Shown one piece after another: positions 6,404 through 11,087 of a stretch of 11,087 nucleotides of DNA. A program made the translations under genes and the position numbers. Location: assembly GCA_044377005.1 (NCBI GenBank), contig JBILJV010000072.1, positions 1 to 11,087 of the forward strand, read 5' to 3'. Source of the stretch: JABMMZ01 sp044377005 (GTDB lineage Bacteria; Bacteroidota; Bacteroidia; NS11-12g; UBA955). The stretch's first letter is position 1, and each line of letters begins with the position of its first letter. Below the pieces are notes generated by a model, which did not search any database, was not told the DNA's origin, and saw nothing but the letters and a program-made list of their open reading frames with translations.

Positions 6404-6442
6404 AATGCAAGTCAATTAAAATTGACTTGCATTAGGGTTTTT
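6404..6442 (+). terminator. strong hairpin terminator, 14-bp perfect arms
   Basis: Arms 6404-6417 and 6420-6433 are perfect inverted repeats (AATGCAAGTCAATT and its complement) with only two unpaired bases; in RNA a 12-bp stem with a 6-base loop is more realistic. AGGG and a run of five T (6438-6442) follow on the plus strand. The minus side has no T-tract, so if it is an intrinsic terminator it works on plus-strand transcription. The first arm starts at the base after TAG 6403. It may also serve as the 3' border for the minus-strand phosphoribosyltransferase transcript, whose stop is at 6470. Confidence 0.6.
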
Positions 6443-6469
6443 AAACCATTATAAAAGTCAAAAAATTAG

Positions 6470-6973
6470 TTAGTTTAAAAATAGCTTCAAGTCTTGCGGA
6501 TTAGAATCATCAAACAAAAGATGTTCCTGAAGAGTGGTAGCCATACTTATTCCTACAAAATCAGCATTAACAGGAAAAGCTCTGTAACTTCTTGAGGCTA
6601 AAACTGCTATTCGAATTTTAGCAACTTGTCTTTGCAAGAGCGGTAAAAAAGCTGAAATCAATGTTTTACCTGTATTGAGCACATCATCCACTACCACCAA
6701 AGATTGTTCTCTAATATCTGCAATATTGCATTCTGAGAAAAAAGAAGGTTCAAAATTGTTTCTATCTATTACAATATTGATTAATTCCACATTGAGGTCA
6801 CTTATCAATCGGAGTTCATTGGCAATTTGTTCAGCTAAGTACATACCTCGATTGTCTACACCGGCAATATAAAGTTGCTTTGACTCCATATTATCCTCAT
6901 AAATTTGCCATGCCAATCGTTTGATTTTATGGATAATTTGTTTGTGATTAAGAATAATTGCTGATTGACTCAT
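6470..6973 (-). CDS. PyrR-like type I phosphoribosyltransferase
   Basis: This 167-residue protein has the type I phosphoribosyltransferase fold. The PRPP-binding loop is VVVDDVLNTGKTL (93-105), with paired Asp96-Asp97. The N-terminal AIILNHKQI and GVDNRGMYLA (38-47) and the later ADFVG segment align well by eye with PyrR of Gram-positive bacteria, which pairs uracil phosphoribosyltransferase activity with RNA-binding control of pyrimidine genes. It is somewhat shorter than Bacillus PyrR (about 180 residues). Whether it binds RNA cannot be judged; many Bacteroidota homologues are probably only salvage enzymes for uracil, hypoxanthine or guanine. It lies 36 bp downstream of pgk on the same strand, but a TAAGTTTG box in that gap suggests its own promoter. 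No pyrimidine genes are in view. Confidence 0.85.
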   Translation of the reverse strand: MSQSAIILNHKQIIHKIKRLAWQIYEDNMESKQLYIAGVDNRGMYLAEQIANELRLISDLNVELINIVIDRNNFEPSFFSECNIADIREQSLVVVDDVLNTGKTLISAFLPLLQRQVAKIRIAVLASRSYRAFPVNADFVGISMATTLQEHLLFDDSNPQDLKLFLN

Positions 6974-6981
6974 AGAAGATT

Positions 6982-6989
6982 CAAACTTA
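6982..6989 (-). promoter_or_regulatory. TAnnTTTG -7 box of the phosphoribosyltransferase gene
   Basis: On the minus strand this is TAAGTTTG, a full consensus match within the 36-bp gap after pgk. Eight bases separate it from the ATG at 6973, so the mRNA leader would be only a few bases long. It implies that the gene can be expressed apart from pgk. Confidence 0.5.
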
Positions 6990-7009
6990 AATAAAATATT
7001 TTACAAAAA

Positions 7010-8215
7010 CTAAGCTTCAGTTTGTTCGTCATTGATTGCTTGAATTCCAGGCAATATTTTACCTTCGAAATACTCCAATAATGCACCGCCACCTGTTGAG
7101 ACATAACTTACATTGTCTGCCAATCCAAATTGGTAAATTGCTGCCGCACTGTCTCCTCCTCCTATTAAGCTAAAGCCTCCTTTTTGCGTAACACTTGCTA
7201 CTGAAATAGCAACAGATTTGGTTCCATTTTCAAAATTTGACATTTCAAAAACTCCCATTGGGCCATTCCACAAAACTGTATGTGAAGCTTCAATTTCTTT
7301 TGTAAATGCAGCAATGGCTTTAGGACCAATATCTAAACCCATAAATCCTTCAGGAATAACATCATTATTACAAAAAGAGGCTTCAGCATCATTGGCAAAC
7401 TTATTGGCAATTTTGCTATCTTCTGGTAGCAACAATTTAACCCCTTTGGCTTTTGCTTTTTCAATTAGTTCGAGGGTCAAGGGCATTCTATCGTCCTCGC
7501 AAAGAGAACTACCTATTGCACCACCCATTGCTTTGGCAAATGTGTATGCCATGCCACCGCCAACAATTATAGTGTCTGCAATTTGCATTAAATTTTCAAT
7601 TATCAATAATTTGTCGGACACCTTAGCTCCTCCAACTATAGCTGTAAAAGGGCGTTGTGGATTATCCAACACTTTTTTAGCATTTGCTATTTCATTGGCC
7701 ATTACAAAACCAAAACATTTTTTACCATTAAAAAAGCGAGCGATAATAGAAGTAGAGGCATGGGCACGGTGGGCTGTACCAAAGGCATCATTGACATAAA
7801 AAGTCCCTAAGTTTGCTAATTTTTGAGCAAACGCTAGGTCACCTTTTTCTTCTTCTTTGTAAAATCTCAAATTTTCTAAAAGCAATATTTCCCCATTTTT
7901 AAGACTAGCGCTCAATGAAAGTGCCTCATCGCCCATACAATCGGGGGCAAAATGAACAATAGTATTGGTCAATTCCTTTAATCTATCAACAATATGGCGC
8001 AGTGAAAACTTATCTACAGGACCTTCCTTAGGTCGACCTAAATGGCTCATTAATATACAAGAACCACCGTCATTAAGAACTTTTTGAATGGTAGGAATCG
8101 TTGCTCTCATTCTAGAATCATCACTAATATTAAAATGAGCATCTAAAGGCACATTGAAATCGACACGTATCAATACTTTTTCGTTTTTGAAATTAAAATC
8201 GTTGATTGTTAACAT
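7010..8215 (-). CDS. pgk: phosphoglycerate kinase
   Basis: Pgk transfers phosphate between 1,3-bisphosphoglycerate and ADP, the first ATP-forming step of glycolysis, in the cytoplasm. The 401-residue length is typical of a bacterial Pgk. The N-terminal substrate domain shows RVDFNVP (17-23) with Arg17 and Asp19-Asn21, SHLGRP (57-62), LLENLRFY and NDAFGTAHR. The C-terminal nucleotide domain shows VGGAKVSDK, WNGPMGVFE, the phosphate-binding GGGDSAAA, and the closing STGGGALLE. Every catalytic motif is intact. ATG 8215 gives the standard LTINDFNFKNEKVLIR N-terminus. Upstream, a divergent gap of 77 bp separates it from the polyprenyl synthase gene. Downstream is the PyrR-like gene. Its product is the substrate of GpmI, encoded about 2.6 kb away on the same strand. 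Confidence 0.98.
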   Translation of the reverse strand: MLTINDFNFKNEKVLIRVDFNVPLDAHFNISDDSRMRATIPTIQKVLNDGGSCILMSHLGRPKEGPVDKFSLRHIVDRLKELTNTIVHFAPDCMGDEALSLSASLKNGEILLLENLRFYKEEEKGDLAFAQKLANLGTFYVNDAFGTAHRAHASTSIIARFFNGKKCFGFVMANEIANAKKVLDNPQRPFTAIVGGAKVSDKLLIIENLMQIADTIIVGGGMAYTFAKAMGGAIGSSLCEDDRMPLTLELIEKAKAKGVKLLLPEDSKIANKFANDAEASFCNNDVIPEGFMGLDIGPKAIAAFTKEIEASHTVLWNGPMGVFEMSNFENGTKSVAISVASVTQKGGFSLIGGGDSAAAIYQFGLADNVSYVSTGGGALLEYFEGKILPGIQAINDEQTEA

Positions 8216-8239
8216 TTAATTAAATATTTTATGAGGGCA

Positions 8240-8247
8240 CAAAAATA
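8240..8247 (-). promoter_or_regulatory. TAnnTTTG -7 box of pgk
   Basis: On the minus strand this reads TATTTTTG, a full match to the Bacteroidota -7 consensus. It lies about 24 bases before the ATG at 8215, giving a short A/T-rich leader without a Shine-Dalgarno sequence. Confidence 0.5.
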
Positions 8248-8264
8248 AGTTAAAATATTATTGT

Positions 8265-8273
8265 TTAATTTGC
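8265..8273 (+). promoter_or_regulatory. candidate -7 box for the polyprenyl synthase gene
   Basis: TTAATTTGC differs from TAnnTTTG only at the second base and ends 19 bases before the proposed TTG start. With the opposing pgk box at 8240-8247 it would make a compact divergent promoter region. Confidence 0.4.
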
Positions 8274-8292
8274 AAAACGAAAAAAATACACT

Positions 8293-9267
8293 TTGGAATT
8301 GTCGATAGATGAGATAAAGAAGCCTATAAACTCAGATTTAACAGCCTTTGAGAGCACTTTTAGTCAAAGCATGAAAACTTCTGTGCCTTTGCTAAATACG
8401 ATAATGAACTACATTGTTAAAAGAAAAGGGAAGTTAGTGCGACCGATGTTTGTGCTTTTTTGTTCAAAACTTCATGGCGAAATCAATGAAAGAACATACC
8501 GTGGTGCTAGCTTAATTGAATTGTTACACACTGCTACTTTGGTTCATGATGATGTAGTAGATGGCAGCGACATGAGAAGGGGTTTTTTTAGCATTAATGC
8601 CCTTTGGAAAAACAAAATTGCGGTATTAGTGGGAGATTATTTATTGGCAAAAGGCTTACTTTTATCCATAGACAATGATGACTTTGACTTATTGAAAATA
8701 GTAAGTGAAAGTGTTAAAAAAATGAGTGAAGGCGAGTTACTCCAACTCGAGAAAGCACGTAGATTAGACATTACTGAGGAAGTTTATTACGACATTATAA
8801 CAAAAAAAACAGCTTCGCTTATTGCAAGTTGTTGTGCTATAGGTGCTGCAGCAGCCAATGCAGACAGAATCACAATTGAAAAAATGCGCTTATTTGGCGA
8901 GCATACCGGCATCGCTTTTCAAATTAAAGATGACTTGTTCGACTACGGGGATAACAATGTAGGCAAACCTACGGGATTGGATATTAAGGAAAAAAAGATG
9001 ACCTTACCTCTTATTCATGCACTAAATCAATCGGACTCATCTGAAAGGAAACACATTATCTACCTGATTAAAAACAAAAACACTAACAAGAAAAAAGTAG
9101 CAGAAGTTCTTCAATTTGTCAAAGAAAAGGGTGGATTTGAATATGCTCAAAAGCAAATGATTGACCATAAAAATAAAGCGCTTAGTATCTTACAAGAAAT
9201 GCCGGACAATGAAAGCCGTGCTAGCCTAGAAGCACTTTTAGAATTTGTGATTTTACGCAAAAAATAG
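8293..9267 (+). CDS. trans-polyprenyl diphosphate synthase, long-chain type
   Basis: The enzyme adds isopentenyl diphosphate units to an allylic diphosphate to build the isoprenoid tail, most likely of menaquinone. The 324-residue protein has GKLVRP (46-51), the first Asp-rich motif DDVVD (86-90, followed by GSDMRRG), GDYLLAK (114-120), the KT pair at 172-173, and the second Asp-rich motif QIKDDLFD (210-217). Small residues before the first motif (THTATL type, Ala81 at -5) fit long-chain products rather than farnesyl or geranylgeranyl diphosphate. No ATG or GTG exists in frame between an in-frame TAA at 8266 and Met27. The first usable starts are TTG 8293 (chosen) and TTG 8299. Beginning at Met27 (8371) would remove the conserved IKKPI...FES segment. 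The gene diverges from pgk and lies 144 bp before sucA. Confidence 0.93.
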   Translation: MELSIDEIKKPINSDLTAFESTFSQSMKTSVPLLNTIMNYIVKRKGKLVRPMFVLFCSKLHGEINERTYRGASLIELLHTATLVHDDVVDGSDMRRGFFSINALWKNKIAVLVGDYLLAKGLLLSIDNDDFDLLKIVSESVKKMSEGELLQLEKARRLDITEEVYYDIITKKTASLIASCCAIGAAAANADRITIEKMRLFGEHTGIAFQIKDDLFDYGDNNVGKPTGLDIKEKKMTLPLIHALNQSDSSERKHIIYLIKNKNTNKKKVAEVLQFVKEKGGFEYAQKQMIDHKNKALSILQEMPDNESRASLEALLEFVILRKK

Positions 9268-9388
9268 AACTAGTTCTTTTCTTTTGTTTTCATAAGTCTC
9301 ATTATTGTTGCTTTTTACATCCCTACTTGGCCTAAAAAAATAGGCTCAACTTTACAAAAAGATTTCTTTATCTATTTTAGAAAAACAT

Positions 9389-9397
9389 TAAATTTGC
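9389..9397 (+). promoter_or_regulatory. TAnnTTTG -7 box of sucA
   Basis: TAAATTTGC fully matches the -7 consensus and is identical to the boxes before the glycosyltransferase and inositol-phosphatase genes. Fourteen bases separate it from the ATG at 9412. It implies independent transcription of sucA, although the polyprenyl synthase gene upstream runs the same way and read-through is possible. Confidence 0.6.
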
Positions 9398-9411
9398 AAA
9401 AAATATAAAAT

Positions 9412-11087
9412 ATGCTGCCTAACTCTTATCTAAGCAATGCTGATGTCAACTTCATTGACGACTTATATAAACAATACCAAAAAGACAGTACATCTGTGGA
9501 ATATGGTTGGCAAAAATTCTTTGAAGGATTTGATTTTGGAAGTGGCAAATCAAACAATAGCACAAGCGGAGTTAGCGATGATACTCTTAAAGAAATCAAT
9601 GTATTAAATTTAATTAATGCCTATCGTACCAGAGGTCATTTATTCACTAAAACCAATCCTGTAAGAGAAAGAAGAACCTACTCACCTACTTTAGACCTTG
9701 CCAATTTTGGCTTGTCGGAAGCCGACCTTAATAATACTTACAATGCTGGGAATGATGTAGGACTTGGTTCTACCAAACTATCAGACATTATCCTACACCT
9801 TAAAACCACATACTGCGAAAGTATTGGCGCTGAATATATGCACATAGGTGACCCAGTTAAAATAGAATGGTTGCGACAGTTAATGGAAACAACCAAAAAT
9901 ATCCCAAATTTAACGATTGAAGAAAAAAAACAATGCTTGAACAAATTGAACCAAGCGACTGCTTTCGAAAATTTTTTACACACTAAATTTATAGGACAAA
10001 AAAGATTTTCACTGGAAGGCTTAGAATGTTTGATTCCCGCTCTTGATAGTGTCATTCATTATGGCGCAGAATTAGGCGTTCAGGAGTTTGTAATGGGTAT
10101 GGCACACCGTGGAAGATTAAACGTATTGGCTAATATTTTCAACAAAACTTATTCTGATATATTCAGTGAATTTGAAGGCAAAGTATTCCAAGACGATCAA
10201 TTTGAAGGTGATGTAAAATACCATTTGGGTTATACTACTCTTGTAAACACCTACCTCAACAAAGAAGTAAAATTAAAATTGGCACCCAACCCTTCTCATC
10301 TAGAGGCTGTTAATCCCGTGGTGAAAGGAATAGTGAGAGCAAAATTAGACAATCAATATGAAGGCAACATCAACCGCATTTGCCCTATATTAATTCATGG
10401 AGATGCCGCCATTGCTGGTCAAGGCATCGTTTATGAAGTGGTTCAAATGAGTGGTTTGGAAGCCAATAGAATTGGTGGTACAATGCATATAGTCACTAAC
10501 AATCAAATAGGTTTTACAACAAATTATACCGATAGCAGAACAAGTATATACTGTACGGATGTTGCAAAAACAACAAATTGCCCAATTTTTCATGTGAATG
10601 GCGACGATGTTGAAGCAGTCGTTCACACCATTAAAATGGCAATGGCATATCGCAATCAATTCAATTGTGATGTTTTTATCGACTTGTTAGGTTACAGAAA
10701 ATATGGACACAATGAAGGTGATGAACCTCGCTTTACCCAACCTTTGTTGTACAAACTGATAGCAACCCATGCTAATCCTCGCGAAATTTATAAAGAAAAA
10801 CTCATTGCACGTGGCGACATAGACGCAGCTATAGCTGAAGAAATGGAAGAAAAATTCAAGGCATTGCTACAAGTAACCCTAGATGATGTAAAACAAAACA
10901 AAGCACCTGAATCTAAACCTAAAATTGATGATTTATGGAAAGATTTCCACTATCCTACTGAATTGGATTTTCTAAAATCAACAAATACCACATTTGAGGC
11001 AAACCGTTGGAAAGAAATAGCACAGATTATCAATACCATTCCTGACAACAATTTACCAATCAAAAAAGTTCAACAATTATATCAAGG
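9412..11087 (+). CDS. sucA: 2-oxoglutarate dehydrogenase E1 component, 3' end cut by window edge
   Basis: SucA is the thiamine-diphosphate-dependent decarboxylase of the 2-oxoglutarate dehydrogenase complex. It converts 2-oxoglutarate to CO2 and a succinyl group that passes to the E2 lipoyl arm in the TCA cycle. The frame runs from ATG 9412 to the window edge, giving 558 complete codons of a protein usually just over 900 long. Residues 5-40 are the E1 N-terminal helix (SYLSNADVNFIDDLYKQYQ) that contacts the complex. The active site shows MAHRGRLNVL (230-239, His232), GDAAIAGQG (330-338, Asp331), TNNQIGFTT (362-370, Asn364) and YRKYGHNEGDEPRFTQP (428-444). These match Escherichia coli SucA closely and separate it from pyruvate dehydrogenase E1. 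sucB is expected downstream but is not in view. Its presence points to an oxidative TCA cycle and aerobic respiration. Confidence 0.97.
   Translation, partial: MLPNSYLSNADVNFIDDLYKQYQKDSTSVEYGWQKFFEGFDFGSGKSNNSTSGVSDDTLKEINVLNLINAYRTRGHLFTKTNPVRERRTYSPTLDLANFGLSEADLNNTYNAGNDVGLGSTKLSDIILHLKTTYCESIGAEYMHIGDPVKIEWLRQLMETTKNIPNLTIEEKKQCLNKLNQATAFENFLHTKFIGQKRFSLEGLECLIPALDSVIHYGAELGVQEFVMGMAHRGRLNVLANIFNKTYSDIFSEFEGKVFQDDQFEGDVKYHLGYTTLVNTYLNKEVKLKLAPNPSHLEAVNPVVKGIVRAKLDNQYEGNINRICPILIHGDAAIAGQGIVYEVVQMSGLEANRIGGTMHIVTNNQIGFTTNYTDSRTSIYCTDVAKTTNCPIFHVNGDDVEAVVHTIKMAMAYRNQFNCDVFIDLLGYRKYGHNEGDEPRFTQPLLYKLIATHANPREIYKEKLIARGDIDAAIAEEMEEKFKALLQVTLDDVKQNKAPESKPKIDDLWKDFHYPTELDFLKSTNTTFEANRWKEIAQIINTIPDNNLPIKKVQQLYQ

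Noticed and set aside
7218..7799. 193-codon open frame antisense to pgk
   Set aside because: It lies wholly inside pgk, whose motifs are all intact. Its translation is rich in Ser, Ala, Ile and Pro, as expected for the complement of a conserved gene, and it has no recognisable domain or promoter box.
9330..9345. Hairpin GCCTA-A6-TAGGC between the polyprenyl synthase gene and sucA
   Set aside because: The stem is only 5 bp and has no T-tract on either strand, which is too weak to call a terminator. The rest of the 144-bp gap holds only the sucA promoter box.
9738..10659. Two antisense open frames (105 and 89 codons) inside sucA
   Set aside because: SucA motifs run continuously across both, and the antisense translations are Cys-rich and unlike any protein family.

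Overview
The window looks like an ordinary chromosomal segment of an aerobic member of the Bacteroidota, closest in style to flavobacteria and their relatives. The reasons are: AT-rich DNA; almost no Shine-Dalgarno sequences, with A/T-rich leaders instead; repeated TAnnTTTG promoter boxes just upstream of start codons; a lipoprotein with an SKDDD sequence after the lipidated cysteine, resembling the Bacteroidota surface-export signal; and protein families that read as typical for that phylum. This placement is inferred from sequence style and recalled families, not from a database search.

Layout from left to right. A 25-codon tail of an upstream gene (2-79) is followed by a secreted TPR-repeat protein (129-1142, +). 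A family 2 glycosyltransferase of the dolichol-phosphate-mannose-synthase type (1168-1908, -) converges on it. A multi-pass membrane protein (1993-2931, +) converges on the cofactor-independent phosphoglycerate mutase gpmI (2928-4442, -), and their stop codons overlap. An inositol-monophosphatase family enzyme (4511-5302, +) is divergent from gpmI. Next come a 74-residue two-helix membrane protein (5342-5566, -) and a small acidic lipocalin-like lipoprotein (5710-6147, -). The interval 6181-6469 holds a possible broken single-helix ORF and a strong hairpin. A PyrR-like phosphoribosyltransferase (6470-6973, -) lies downstream of phosphoglycerate kinase pgk (7010-8215, -). Divergent from pgk is a long-chain trans-polyprenyl diphosphate synthase (8293-9267, +) that starts with TTG. 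The window ends inside sucA, the E1 component of 2-oxoglutarate dehydrogenase (9412 to the edge, +).

Most genes appear to be transcribed singly. Orientations alternate, and most starts have their own TAnnTTTG-like box, often so close to the start codon that transcripts would be leaderless or nearly so. The shared theme is central metabolism: pgk and gpmI catalyse successive steps of lower glycolysis, sucA belongs to the TCA cycle, and the polyprenyl synthase probably makes the menaquinone side chain for respiration. The glycosyltransferase, lipoprotein and membrane proteins are cell-envelope functions. I see no mobile element, CRISPR array, tRNA, rRNA, toxin-antitoxin pair or defence system, and no convincing new multi-gene system. 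The items most worth a second look are the interrupted small membrane ORF with its adjoining hairpin, the terminator built into the last codons of gpmI, and the start-proximal promoter boxes.
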